Of a stretch of DNA of 64,000 nucleotides, positions 11,949 to 24,150 are shown piece by piece. Position numbers and translations under genes: made by a program. The notes beneath the pieces were generated by a model. That model saw only the letters and a program-made list of their open reading frames with translations, was not told where the DNA came from and did no database searches. Source of the DNA: Jacaranda mimosifolia. Lineage: Eukaryota > Streptophyta > Magnoliopsida > Lamiales > Bignoniaceae. Position 1 is the stretch's first letter; the number at the start of each line of letters is the position of its first letter. The stretch covers positions 7,813,001-7,877,000 of the forward strand of contig CM032123.1 in the NCBI GenBank assembly GCA_018894105.1. The letters run 5' to 3'.

Positions 11949-14900
11949 TGTAACACCCCTAAAATTTATATTTTAAAAAATAAGAAATTAAAAAATAAAA
12001 ATATTAGTTTGACAAATTTTGGGGCTCAAGATATAAATAAAAAGGACTTGATTGCCAAAAAAAAAAAATTTAGAAGTTTTGGGGTACTTGAGGAAACTTG
12101 ATTAACCAATATTTGGAAAGTTTTGTGGGTCAAAGTGGGAATATTTGTGGTCAAATGGGTAAATATGAGGCACTAATATAGTTGGGGGCTTAATTGGAAG
12201 TGGGTTGGACCTTGAAAGACTCAATTGAAGGCTAGAAAGGAATTTTGGGGTGAAATTGCAAAGTTGGGAAATTGAAGTTTTCTTTCACAAAAAAAAAAAA
12301 AAAAAAAGGCAGAGTCGTCTTCTTCAACCCCCTCCTCCATTTTTGCACGCAAGACCTCATCTTCTTCACCAACCTATTCTCATAAGTGCTGGCAAATTCA
12401 AGAAACAAACCAACCATTTTGTTCCTCTCATTGCAACGAACATAAGGGTACCACATCTTTCAGAAGCTCCCTGACGAAACGGTGGCTGTAGATGAGCGAA
12501 CGGTGGTCAACGGTGGTAGTGGTGGGTCTTGTAGCTCCAGTAGCTGGACCTTGGAAATGAAGGGTGTATTCTGATGGGCTTGAAGAGTAGAACTCAATAG
12601 TAGCTTCAATTTCGGGTTTTGGTTGCCAGTGGAGGAGCAATTTGGAAAAAGGTGTGAGAATGGCCGGCGGCAAGGCTAACTACTTTTGGCTAAATTGGTC
12701 AGTGAGTTGATGTCCAAATTAAAAATTGCGTGAGCGGTTTTGTCGACGATGAGGAGACGTGCAGGTTGGTGGTGTCGCGACCCAGTTTTAATGGCGGCAC
12801 GCGGCAGCGCCTCGACGGCTGGTGGTGGAGCTCCGATGGTCGACAATCAGTATTATTGGGACAGCAAGGCAGACACATACGAACTAGTCCCACGTGGTAA
12901 ATGGACCTCAAGTTCAGTTAATTTGGTAAAATTGCGATTGATAAGTTGATTGATTCCTAATTTAATCTAATTAAATTGTTTAGCTAATTTTATTGCATGT
13001 ATAAGTTATTTTGACCAAAATATGTAGTTATATGCTGAATGATTGGATATAAAAGATTTAATTGTAAGTGATGGGTGGACCTCGACCCTTTGTAAAAACC
13101 TAAATGTCATTAATCGTATTGATTCGGGCAAATAGAGAACCTAAATTGTGTAGTGCTATGGAGATTGATTATTAATAAGAAAATATGCCAAATTCATATG
13201 AATAGAAAGTATCAGTAATATTAAATTATAAATTAGTCAGACAACTTGAGAATTGATAAATTAAAATAAACTCTTGATAAATTATAAGAATTATGTTTAT
13301 AAATAAAGTCTAATTGAGTAAACTATTCTTGAATCAAATAAGTTAAGAATGAAACTTAGTTAAAAATTTGATAGAGTAAGTCCTTAATCTTAACAAGTTA
13401 CAATGAGTAGAATAAAACATAATTGGCTAGACTTAGAATTTATGAAGAGTGCGATCAATAACGGACTTATAGTTAAGCCTAGGAAGGATCCCTGGAATAA
13501 CGAACGAATTATAACTTTGCAATGAAAGTTGATTTATAGAAATTGAAGTTAGCTAATTAGTTAGAAATCAACGAAGACTTGAAACTATCATTCAACTAAT
13601 ATAGATTGAACCGCAAAACTGCCGTGTTAGTCGAATAGCTGTCGATTTTAGATTATTGATATTATAATCGTAATTAATAAGGTCAAATGAGGATCTTGAC
13701 ATGGACCTATTCTTTTGGATTAGGTGACGAAGAAGTGGGTCCTGCGGACCATTAGGCGGTGATAGCATATTTGAGGCTAATAAGGTGAGGCTTTGCCATT
13801 TTGGCCTTGATTCTATCTGTTCTTGTGGAATGACCCCTGTGAGGGTTCAATGTGCTTGTGTACCATACTTGTTCTTGTTATTGAAACTCGTAAATTGTTG
13901 AGATTTTGTTTGTCGTCTATTGCTTGTTTCGTAAACCCCTGTGAGGGTTTGTTTTATTAGTTATCGCTTCTAATATTGTTCAGTACAATCCATGGCCTTG
14001 TCAGCACTCTTGTTATCCGTTACAGCTTTAGTTGGGCATGTTGGCTTATTTGAATTGTTTATTGATATCGTATGGCCTTGTCGGCATATTTGATTATCGA
14101 ATTTATTTATAGATACTTTTATGCAAAATCTATTTGGGCCGAGTGCCAATCCCGGTGGAATGCTTGGATTACTATTCTAGATTTGTACCATTGTATTGGT
14201 GATAAAAACAGTGTTACTGGCTGACTTGGTTTGCGATCTTGACTTTAGGCCGTCGGGGGTTGACTGTGGCCTAAAGCTTGTTCAACGAGGATCGGTCCTA
14301 CTGATTTGTGTGGTTGCAATCTTGTCCTCGCGGGAGGCTTGATCGGCAAGGATCGATTTTTATCGATTTATGCTGCAGCAGTTTGGTGAGTTGGCTACTC
14401 GTTGAAGTGATATAAGAGGGTAGGTCATTTTACGGTCGGATCAAGGGGGTAGGTCATTTTACGGTCATATTGTTTATACAAGATTGAGGAGATATAAGGG
14501 GGTAGGCTGTTTTACAGTCGTATCGTTTATACACAACTGGGAATAATAAAGGGGAAGGCCGTTACAAGGTCATACATGTGAAATATGCTTGTACTACTGT
14601 TTTGATAAAATGTTCTTATCTAGTTTGTTATATAAACCATAACGAAATGCTAGATTCTAAAACCTGAGTGTTTCATGAAGCAATTTGTTATTGAGTTCTT
14701 TAAAACTAATCAAGTCTACGAGTTTTGAGATTTTCTATGTAATGTATTTAAACATGAAATGACTCTTCGTCGGTGTGGGATGGTATTAAGTTATCTAATA
14801 AAGTGTGGTACAAGAAACACTAGTTTTTGGTTTTAGTTCGTAGATTCTGTAAACTTTTTCAAATCTTCAAATCCAGTTATCGTAACTTGTATTTTTATTA

Positions 14901-15446
14901 TTTGAATTTAGAATGAATATTCTTCTTGTAAATGTATATTATATTCCATTTCATTCTGATTCTTCCTATACATACAAATGCTTACCTCACTGAGTCATTT
15001 GGACTCAACCTCTCGTATTGTCTTTCTGTTCTTTGCCCAGATTGAAGAAGTAGAAGGCTCCCTGAGCTTGGGCTACCTTTTGGCATAGTGTAAATATTAT
15101 TATCATGATATCTACAACGGTAAGGATGTGAGAAGTTATGGTCGTAAGATAATAGGGGGCATAATTTATAAGTTAGTGTATTTTCTTCTACAAAGTGTGA
15201 TAGGTTAGAGTTTCTCATGAATGATGTATATATATAAGTTAAATTATGGGCCTTTGAGAAATTGTGAATTGTTATGAGAACTTGGGTTTTGCTTGTCATT
15301 TTCGGCATGACTAGCTTGAATTTTAAATTATATAATTTCTTAGGTTGAGAATTTTGGAGGGAGTAATTGGGTATAATTGGTTTTGAAAAATAATATTGGA
15401 GTAGCACCTCAATTCGAAGCAAACACTTCTCGAACGGGGCGCTACA
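11949..15446 (+). mobile_element. Plus-strand gypsy solo LTR nested in the minus-strand solo LTR
   Basis: It begins TGTAACACCCCTAAAA and ends CGGGGCGCTACA, a complete ~3.5-kb LTR with no primer-binding site after it. Flanks are CACGA (11944-11948) and CATAA (15447-15451), a 3/5 match. Both differences are CG-to-TA transitions, consistent with methyl-CpG decay of one original duplication. The host LTR sequence continues across the insertion (CTTAAATCATG... then GGCACATAAGAAAAATTTC), matching the uninterrupted relative at 39040-39090. It holds a GC-rich U3 block (12320-12900), CCCCTGTGAGGG motifs (13839, 13936), a U3 tandem repeat (14405-14575) and the CCTCACTGAGTC block near 14986. Confidence 0.8.
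14405..14575. repeat. Tandem repeat in the U3 of the nested LTR
   Basis: Units based on GGGGGTAGGTCATTTTACGG, then TC(A/G)TATTGTTTATACA, are repeated about three to four times with length variation. Confidence 0.7.
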
Positions 15447-16178
15447 CATAAGGCACATAAGAAAAATTTCTCAAAATCATCAGAGTCAACAACACGCTTC
15501 AACCTAAGCAGACCGCAACACAAGGGCTAAATACATGCCATAAGTTGTCCCATTATATTCACCTTAACATATACATGCCTTAGGTAATGGATTCAAACTT
15601 AAAATATCATAGCATTTCTAAGTCAAAGCTTAACATTCAAGAGAACCCATATACACATATAAACACCTGTTTTGTTACAAAACATATTGCCTCCAATCCA
15701 AGCCTGAAGTCCGTGATCATCACTTAATCCTGTCTGAGAAAATCAAAAATAAAACAGGGGGGTAGGTCCAAAGGACTTAGTGAGGGATAGTAATCAGTAA
15801 TAAATCATAAGGACTCTGTTGAAGAGGAAACAATTGAACAATTCACAAACCAACAAATAATGCTATCGGAACATAAACGTATCAGAATACAAACATTAAC
15901 AAATTCAAGGTTATTAGTGGGTACTAGCTCGAGAGTTGTGACCGTCGGCTCAAATGGCCCGGGATCGTCTTAGCCGGATCAATTCAAGAGGAAATACAGT
16001 CAGCTCGTTCGACTTGGACAACAGCCCAATCTAGACCAAGAAACTACACCATCTTTGTTGCTCCATGAGCGGAATACAAACAATCAGAATACAATCAAAA
16101 TAAAAACAATCACGAGTAATATATGTAGTAAACAACGAATCAAAATAGGACATGCATATCGAATTCTCCTTATATCAC

Positions 16179-16430
16179 GAGTTCTGGGCTTATGGCTTAT
16201 CTCATGCATACAGCAGGGATTAACATCCTGTTATTTAACCAAGAGTTTCGGGCTTACGGCTTATCCCATGCACACAGCAGAGATTAATGTCTCGTTATTT
16301 AACCAAGAGTTTCTGGGCTTACGGCTTATCCCATGCGCACAGCAGGGATTAACGTCCTGTTATTTAATCAAGAGTTCTGGCTTTATGACTTATCCCATGC
16401 ATACAACAGGGATTAACGTCCCGTTATTCT
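16179..16430. repeat. 64-65-bp tandem repeat, four units, inside the minus-strand solo LTR
   Basis: Units start at 16179, 16243, 16307 and 16372 with GAGTTYTGGGCTTAYGGCTT, followed by ATCCCATGCAYACAGCAGGG. Units 1-3 are 64, 64 and 65 bp; the fourth is partial. Confidence 0.9.
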
Positions 16431-18558
16431 TATCTAACAATTACAAACAATAAACAAATGCTAGCAAGGCAAACAAATAACAACATCGTATGATTCAATA
16501 AGCTAACAAGATGAGACAGTCAGATAAACAGATAAACTAACAGGACTATACAGGCGATAAGCAATATGAAATTTGGCTGATTGGTATCAAACATGACAAG
16601 AAAACACATAATGATAACAGATAACTAAATAGTAACTGATAACAAAATGGTAATAGATTCAAAATAGTAACAAATAACAGAATGGCAATAGATAACAGAC
16701 GATAAAAAATAGCAAAAGAGAGGTTTGGGCGCCAGAACAGACATGGAAAGCTCTTATCAAAGGCACAATCAACGAAATAATCCTCATAAAGGTATACACA
16801 TAAATCAATGAATAACAAATGAAATTTCAAGCAATTCACAGATTTCAATAAACAAGATGTAGTTATAGTGCAGAAACAAGTTTAACCCTTTTAGGGGCTT
16901 ATCACAATAATAGATAGTTATAATCAAGTGCCAGATTAGCAAACCCTCATAGGGCATACAAAACAAATACCCAAGAGGTTAGACCCTCACAGGGGTATAC
17001 AAAGCAAATGACTGATAATCATAAGGAACTCAAACAATCATGGATTTCAACGTTTAAGGAATATTACTTCCCACAAAAATAAATTTAATAGGCCTTCACC
17101 TTGAAAGCCTCAAAATGCAGTCACAGCCTACTGGTCCGCGGGACCCAGCTCCTCGACACTAACCAAAAGAATAGGTCCACTGTTAAGATCCTCATTCGAC
17201 CTTATAATCACAATTATACAAATAAATGTTTAAAATCGATACTTAATCGGCTAAATCAATAGTCTCGATAAAAATGCTAATAATGCATTTCTCAATAAAG
17301 GAATATAATCGGGTCCTTATTTACAAAATAAACCTTGCAACTATATCAAAACAATAATAATAGTCCAATTATTCTTAATAACCCAATTTTATTACCTAGG
17401 TCTCTAATCCACAAAATTAGGATTTAATCACTTAATTATCTCAATTATCCTAAATTTATCATGTGATAATATAAATTCGGGCCCACTAATACATATAATT
17501 GCACATGCATGGTCCATATCTAGATTTCAATATCGAATCCTTTCATCTTCTTAACAATATACAAGATTCGGTAAAATTAAATGGTACAAAGCTTAACCCC
17601 AATTCCTATCATTACCCAAGATATCCTTATCAGGACTCCAAAATCACAAACCAATTACATCACCATGATTTTCGCATCGAGGTGAAGATTCTAAGTCAGC
17701 TCCGCCACCGTCTACTGCTATCGTCCGCTGCTATGTACTACTGCTAAAAGTGGTCAACAACACCACCAATCAATATCTTTTAGCTCAACTAACAAAACGC
17801 CCTAGTCAATTTCTGCATATGCCGCTGATAAGCCACTCAATTGCCTAAAAATGCCACAGCTCCACCGCTTGCCGCAGCGCTAATTTTTCTTCAATTTCGC
17901 CCGCCCCTGTGGTCCATTTCCAAAATTGAAGACACCAGCGTGATCCTTGAGCTGAGCCCAACGAAACCCAATACTCCAATCCAAGCTTCAGTCGCTGGTG
18001 ACATCGCGACCACCACCTCTGCCGCGAGCTCACCTTCGACTTCAAATTCCCAATGATTCACCGGCAGTTTCACGTCAAGCTTGGTATCATTGTGTTTCTC
18101 ACATCGAGAGGAAGATATTAATATATAATTGCTAGGTTTTGCCGTTCATAAAAGAAGGTCGCCGGAGGGGGGGAAATGGGAACGTATGTGGAAATTTGAA
18201 GAAATGCAGGGGGGTTGGGCTATATAAAGAACTGTTTTCTGGAATCAATTTGACCCCCAAAATTTCTGCCCAGCCTGCAATCAAGTCCTCAAAAATTCTT
18301 CCATCTTTAATTCTAGTCCCCAACCTTCTTAGTGCATAACATTGGCCCGATTGACCAAACATATTCCCACTTTAACCCATAAAATCTCCAGATGTTGGTT
18401 AATCAAGTTTCCTCAAATTGCGATTCGACCCCAAAACTTTCAATTTCCATGCAATTAAATCCTTCTTATTTATTTTTCAAGCCCTAAAATTTGACCAACT
18501 AATATCTTGATTTCTAAATCCTTACTTTCCAAAATACAAAATTTTAGGGGTTGTTACA

Positions 18559-18804
18559 ATCATAATAATAGTGATAAAATTATATTTTAGTTATCACTAT
18601 ATATTAAAAATTAGTAATACATTTATAGTGATAGTTTTTATTATTTATAAATTGTCACTATACGTGTGATAGCAATTATTAGTGATGACAATTTAAAATA
18701 TTAATTTTTATAATTTTTATGTCTTTAAATCGATAATTTTTTAATAATTCTATTACTAACATTTAATAATTTATTTCTAATTTTTTTTTCTCCTTGTTGT
18801 AGTG
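18559..18804. mobile_element. CACTA-like element, right terminus
   Basis: It ends with ...CTCCTTGTTGTAGTG, the reverse complement of a CACTACAACAAGGAG terminus. Inverted AGTGATA/TATCACT words lie at 18575-18690. The left part of this element is at 11780-11873, across the solo LTR. Confidence 0.6.
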
Positions 18805-18809
18805 GTAAG

Positions 18810-19248
18810 AGGGATGTACTAAAACACGGCTGCCATGGGTAGCAAGAAGTTATCGGACCAAGCGGCCACGTTGTGCTGCTGCTCCCATGGCAGCAACATA
18901 TATATATATGTATACATTATATTATATATGTATGTATATGCATATAAATATTTTACATTTTTTATATATATTTTATTAGGATTTATGGAATTTTTGTATT
19001 TTTGTTAAGATTTTAGGGTATTTTTGTACTTTTACCCAATCAATTTATCAACCAAATTACCTGAAGGGTATTTATGAAATTTCACATGTCATTTTTAATG
19101 GAAATTTGAAGAAATCCTAACGGCGGTTAATGGCTAGACTAAATTGTTGGACGGTGACAAACTTTAAGGGGATTTTTATAATTTTCAAAAAAATAAGAAC
19201 CTTTTTATAATTAAACTAAACATCAGGGGTAGTAGTCGAAATTTACCC
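18810..19248. mobile_element. MULE-like element, right end with GC-rich core
   Basis: The right end reads GGGTAAATTTCGACTACTACC on the minus strand from 19248. It has the same architecture as the element at 36691-37505: terminal repeat, AT dinucleotide runs, then a GC-rich core (18826-18900) containing CCATGG and AAGCGGCCACG. The left terminus was not identified. Confidence 0.5.
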
Positions 19249-20142
19249 AATATACAATCCAAAGTAAAGTTCTATTTTTGCACCTAATTTCATATTCATG
19301 CGCCTCGAATCCTTATAAAATGTGACCTACTTTAATTAAATATGTGCGTTGAACTTACATTCTAGCAACGTGATAATATTTAAGAGTGATATTACACAAC
19401 CAGCGTGAATCATGAGTTGAGGAACAATGTCTACTTTATCACATCAGCATAGTTCTCGCTTATATTAAGGTGGTATTCACTTTATTTGATGCAATCAATG
19501 AGGATCTAAATAATTGTTTGAAAGAATAAAAAAAGATTATACCAATTAATTATTAATTAGCCGTTTGTATTTACCAAAATGGTTTAAGATGTAAAGCTAG
19601 ATACATTTAGATGCAAGGATATAATTCTTCTAATTAATTAGTAATTAAGGAAGTGATGCTATTTTTAATGATATATATATATAAGAAAAACTAGCGCTAA
19701 AATCTTTTTACCCCTGTGAAGTATGAAAATGGACGGTTTACCCTCATGTGATAAAAATGAAGTTGAAATGGTCCTTTGTATTTTTAAATTGTAGATCACT
19801 GCCTACATTTGAATTGAATTTTATAGTGTATAGACAAAATGTCCTCATATATTTCTCTGCATTGATTACATTCCTACTATATGAATGTTACTTATGGGCT
19901 AGAGGAATTCATCATGTATGAATGTCACATTTCTATATCCCTTGTTTGAAGGTTTTAGAGCTAGAGGAACTCCTCATGTATGAATGTTGCTTATAGCAAA
20001 TTTATGGTGACAATTTTCTTTTTGGTGATGTCTAAATCTTATTTTAGTTACAGTATAGTGTTGTTTTGCTTCTTGGCATTTTTTGGATTGGTTATTGCTT
20101 GGTTGGTTTCGGGTTGGTACCAGTTAGATTTTGGATTACTTT
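19249..20142. other. No gene seen
   Basis: AT-rich intergenic DNA. A pair of diverged repeats near 19880-19990 share AGAGGAAYTCMTCATGTATG. No terminus or coding motif recognised. Confidence 0.4.
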
Positions 20143-20490
20143 TAGCTATTTGAGGGTGATGGATAACAGGTTGGATTGCTGCATTTTGGTGTAACTGGCC
20201 CATTTTTGTTGCTTTCTGGGAAATTATAAGCCTTTTACCTCACTTCTATTTTTCCAAAAGAGTGTTTTACCCATTTCTGTTATATAAAAAAGGCACCATA
20301 TACCCCCTGTGCTGCAGACTTTTCTAGCTATTGAGGATGAGGGATAACAAGTTAGATTGCTGCATGTTAGTGTAACTAATCTACTTTTGCTGCTTTCTGG
20401 AAAACTATAAGTCGTTTACCTCTTTCTACATTTTTTTTATATGTTTTAGCCCCTTTTGTTATATAAAAAAGGCATCATACACACCCCTTC
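20143..20490. repeat. Direct tandem duplication, 2 x ~175 bp
   Basis: Copy 1 starts at 20143 and copy 2 at about 20325 (182 bp apart). Both contain GGATAACARGTTRGATTGCT, a GCTGCTTTCTGG-like word, and end with TTGTTATATAAAAAAGGCA. A tract of plausible transcription signals (TTATATAAAA) is duplicated with it. Confidence 0.85.
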
Positions 20491-22053
20491 CCCCGGAACA
20501 ATAGTAGTACAACTTCCCCTTTGAAATTTTCATCTTAAACTCCACCACTCGAATTCCAGCTCTTATATTGCATCTACATTCTGAAGTTTTCCCATATCTC
20601 AAGTCAAGCATGGTTTGCTTTTGTGCTTCTTTCTTCTTATTCTTCATTTTCAAATTGAGGAAGACATTCAGCATATTTCTACAACTTCAAAGAAAGAAAT
20701 AAAGAAAAAGGAATGAAGAAGACGATGAAAATTGAGAAATCAGATGGCAAATATGGGGCAAAAAAATAAAAAATGAGATGGAAAAAAATAATGGAGGGAT
20801 AAAAAGGTAACTTTAATTAAAAAAAAAAGTGGCAAAAAACTCATGAATACTTGTACATAGCACACATGAGAGTCACTTGGGCCCTCAAGAGGTTGGGATA
20901 GTTCATAAAATTAACACAAGTAGCTTTTTTAATCTTTTTTTTTTTCACATGGGGTAAACTGCCACAAAATGGAGGATAGAAAATTTTCCCAAAAAAAACT
21001 AACACTCTAGACTGTTGGATTACACTGAGTTCTTTATACAGAATTTTTAGTAATTTCATATTGAACTTTCTCCATACTATAGGCATTCATCACCAAGAAA
21101 ATATATAATTGGCTCTGTTATTTAGCAGCCTAAACTTCATGCTATGCATGGTGTATTCGTTTACATTATGTTTGGCTTAAGAATTTTGCTAAAAAAAAAA
21201 ATAGAAAAGGCAAAGAAAAACATTTCTCATTTCTAGGTTGGTAAGGAAAATATTAAAAACCAAGAAAATTTAAGAAAATAAATTTTCCTCTAAAAATGGT
21301 GACGAAAATAAGGAAAAAGACTTTCTAACCACGCCGCTATCATTCTCATCATCATATCTTTTCTCCACATTCGTTTCATCATTATTTTCTTTAACAACCA
21401 AACAAACTTAGAATTTTATATTTTTTGTTATATTTTTTTTCCTAAAATTTTTTGTTTCCTTGTCAAAATATTTAAACTTAACATATTTAATTAAAATTAA
21501 AAAATGTAAATGTACAACTTCTTTGTTATGCTTTACAAATAATACATTATAATTATTTTTTCGTATTAATCAATAAAATATTGTCATTTCTTGAAAAATA
21601 TTCTCTCAAGTAGCCAAATGGTAACATCATACAATAAAAATGTGCTAGTATATTACGTCAAATTTTGTTGTAAAATATTTTATATTTCATTTAGTTCTAG
21701 CTAAACTTTGTGCCAATGTAGGGTATAATTTTTTCTTTGTAAAATATAAATTATAATATAATTATATTGTAATTGAAAAACATAAGGAAAGTTAAAGTAT
21801 TGCATCAATTTTTGTGAAATATAATTTCTCAATAAGAACACATCAAATTAATTGATGGTCGAAATGGATAATGATCCATTTAAATATTAATGCACTTTTA
21901 TTTTAGAAAAAAGTAAAGGCTTTGTGTGATTATATTTTTATCATTTATGGCAAAAAATTTAGGAGAATATATTTTGAGAATTAAACTTGGGGAATGTGCT
22001 AATTTTTTATTTTATTTTGAGAAAATATGAAAAATAATTTGTGAATGAAATTG
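20491..22053. other. AT-rich intergenic DNA, no gene seen
   Basis: Long A- and T-runs and no recognisable coding or transposon terminus. The small open frame at 20841-21086 has no domain. Confidence 0.45.
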
Positions 22054-23560
22054 TGTAGCGCCCAACTCGGTAGGTGCCTACTTCGGGCCGAGGAACTACT
22101 TTAGTCTTATTCACTTTAATTTAAACCAAATACTCACCTCCAAAATTTCAGTTTAATTGAAATAGTTGTACAACAACCAAAAACAATTTATTCCCACTTA
22201 CTATTACAAAGTACTATCTAACATCCCATGAGGAAATATAAAACCATCATATAGTTACTAGCACTAAGTCTATAACTGCCATATGTATTAGAGCTATACA
22301 TGCATAATCACCAGCATGAGGCGTCTCAAACTTCAACTTACAAACATAATTCATTGCAAAATTTAGTCTAGACCTGGTACGTCTAAAAGTTAATAACAAA
22401 ACCATGTATTCTGACATATCTTGTAGCGCTCCAGTTGCTACCCATCATAGCCTAGCTGGGAAAAGGAATTGAAAACATGAAAGAGGCATAAGTCCAAAGG
22501 ACTTAGTATGGGGGATGGGGAATGTGACTACTTACAAAAGCATAAGATCAAGGGAAACCAATAAAAAGGGTCCTAATTCAACAGATAAAAAATTAGGCGA
22601 GATAACAAGAAAAACCGAGGCTGCAGAAGTTATAAATTGATGCAGTAATAAGTAAGAACCCAAATAGATAGTGTATTAATGGGATGGAAATCCAATGAAA
22701 CGAGACATAGAACAGGTAAGACTTGACAGAACCAAATATATACAACATGGAACAAAGATATAACACACCGCGTGTGATATAAAATTCAACCTACTATTGA
22801 CAAATCCAACCTTATTGCTCCAAGAATAGAACACAAACGGCACAAACAGTACACGGAGTACAATAATCATAACAGACTTTCCATATTACTCCGCTACCCC
22901 AGCACTCGATTCGGTATATGGTATGATCATTCCACATCTAGATAGCTCCACATTACTAAACAGCTACCTCCAACTATATACAAGTCAGGATCTTAGGTAT
23001 GTACTAGCCAGGAAACCAACTACCATCGGTCCATACCGCCTGGTCGTCTTTTTGAACCTAGACCTGGGCCCAACCGGCCCGATGGTATCCCTACGGGTGG
23101 TAATGTCCCAAGGACATCCTTAGGAGACTCAAACATAGTGCCAATAGGAAATAACGTATTTCAAAATGCTAATCAAAAGCATGAATCTCATATTGAACCG
23201 AACGATATAAATCACAAAAACATTGGCCAGTAAGGTTGTATAAACATCATACAGAACGGTTAATCAAGAGTACGAAAGAAATTGATCAGCAAGACCAAAG
23301 TATCAATGCATATAGAGAAAGCCGACAAGGCTATAGGGGACGTGGGACAAAAAAATGGACAACATAATAAGAGTTTTGGGCACCAGAATGAGTACGATCA
23401 AAATATGAGAACCTTCATGGGATGCCCTTATCTTTCCCAAATCATCCTTTGTTCCTTCTTAACTTACTGCTGCCAAGGTTACACAATGACATCTAAAGTT
23501 AGTATCAAAATTTTAATCTTATAAACATAATTACAAAGTATTGGACAAATTAGACCAAGT
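22054..23560 (-). repeat. Gypsy LTR fragment (minus orientation)
   Basis: It starts on the plus strand with TGTAGCGCCCAACTCGGTAG, the reverse complement of an LTR 3' end. It holds AAGTCCAAAGGACTTAGTA near 22490, the GCCGACAAGGCTATAGG word near 23320 and TTTTGGGCACCAGAATGAG near 23374, all with counterparts in the other LTRs. Its 5' end (expected ...GTTACA on the plus strand) is missing. It differs in sequence from the LTR start at 23823, so the two are not one element's matching pair. Confidence 0.65.
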
Positions 23561-23822
23561 TCAGATAATGATAATCGATTCATTAAAGGTTAGCTAGCAA
23601 CTTCCATTACCATCCTAACCTTATCCACAATTCTTGTTTAGCCTGTCTAACATAAATAACCAAGGTTTTTCCCCCTACTTCTAAGTTCAAGGTTTTTGGA
23701 AGTGAAGTCTACAACTAGTCAGCTACCTAGATATAGGGCCCTATTTCCTACAAACTCGTCACGTATCCTCCTAATACCCATTTACCTAAGTCATCATCAA
23801 AACTTGGCTCTGATACCACTTT
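23561..23822 (-). other. Gypsy 5' leader and primer-binding site (minus strand)
   Basis: GCTCTGATACCA at 23807-23818 is the exact complement of the plant gypsy tRNA-iMet primer-binding site and sits four bases from an LTR start at 23823. The sequence before it (CCTAAGTCATCATCAAAACTTGG) parallels the leader of the element at 47.8-47.98 kb. Confidence 0.8.
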
Positions 23823-24150
23823 TGTAGCACCCCTTCTCAAGACGGCACCTAAGTTAAGGTACTACCAATTCAATCTCAATATTTCGCTCATAGCAAGCAA
23901 TAGGCCCATAAAGTTCCTCTTCAAATCTTTCAAGAAAGGCATAGTACTTTAACTTAACACGTTTTGGCAAAATAACCAAATACATAACATTAGCAAAATA
24001 TATACAAGTTTAGGCCTTCATGATCATTCATGACATATCACAACATCTCAAAATCAACTTAGCATACATGGAAACCTATATACACAGCCAAGAGTCTAGT
24101 ACATTTCAAAATACATTCAAGCCTGAAGACCTCATTCTCCATCTTTACCT
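23823..24150 (-). repeat. Truncated gypsy LTR (minus orientation)
   Basis: It opens TGTAGCACCCCTTCTCAAGA immediately after the primer-binding site and runs through ATAGGCCCATAAAG and ACATTCAAGCCTGAAGA, words shared with the 39.0-kb LTR. Identity to LTR sequence is lost at about 24150-24170. Confidence 0.7.

Larger units (their letters stand above)
11874..18558 (-). mobile_element. Minus-strand gypsy solo LTR, interrupted by a second solo LTR
   Basis: The minus-strand 5' end is TGTAACAACCCCTAAAA at 18558. The 3' end on the plus strand reads TATAGCACCCCCCC at 11874 (expected TGTAGC, so the terminal dinucleotide has mutated). Flanks are GTCAT (11869-11873) and ATCAT (18559-18563), a 4/5 target-site duplication. 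No internal region follows, so it is a solo LTR of about 3.2 kb once the insert 11949-15446 is removed. It shares the CTGGTCCGCGGGACCC block, the GGACTTAGTGAGG block and AACCCTCACAGGGGT motifs with the other LTRs. Confidence 0.8.

Noticed and set aside
16179..16430. CRISPR-like array of regular repeats
   Set aside because: Direct tandem units without unique spacers, inside a plant LTR.
16055..16453. 132-codon frame with repeated peptide
   Set aside because: It is the translation of the 64-65-bp tandem repeat inside a solo LTR; unit lengths vary, so periodicity is nucleotide-level, not protein-level.
22054..24150. A single minus-strand gypsy element with LTRs at 22054 and 23823
   Set aside because: The two LTR starts (TGTAGCGCCCAACTCGG and TGTAGCACCCCTTCTCAAG) are too different to be a pair; more likely juxtaposed fragments.
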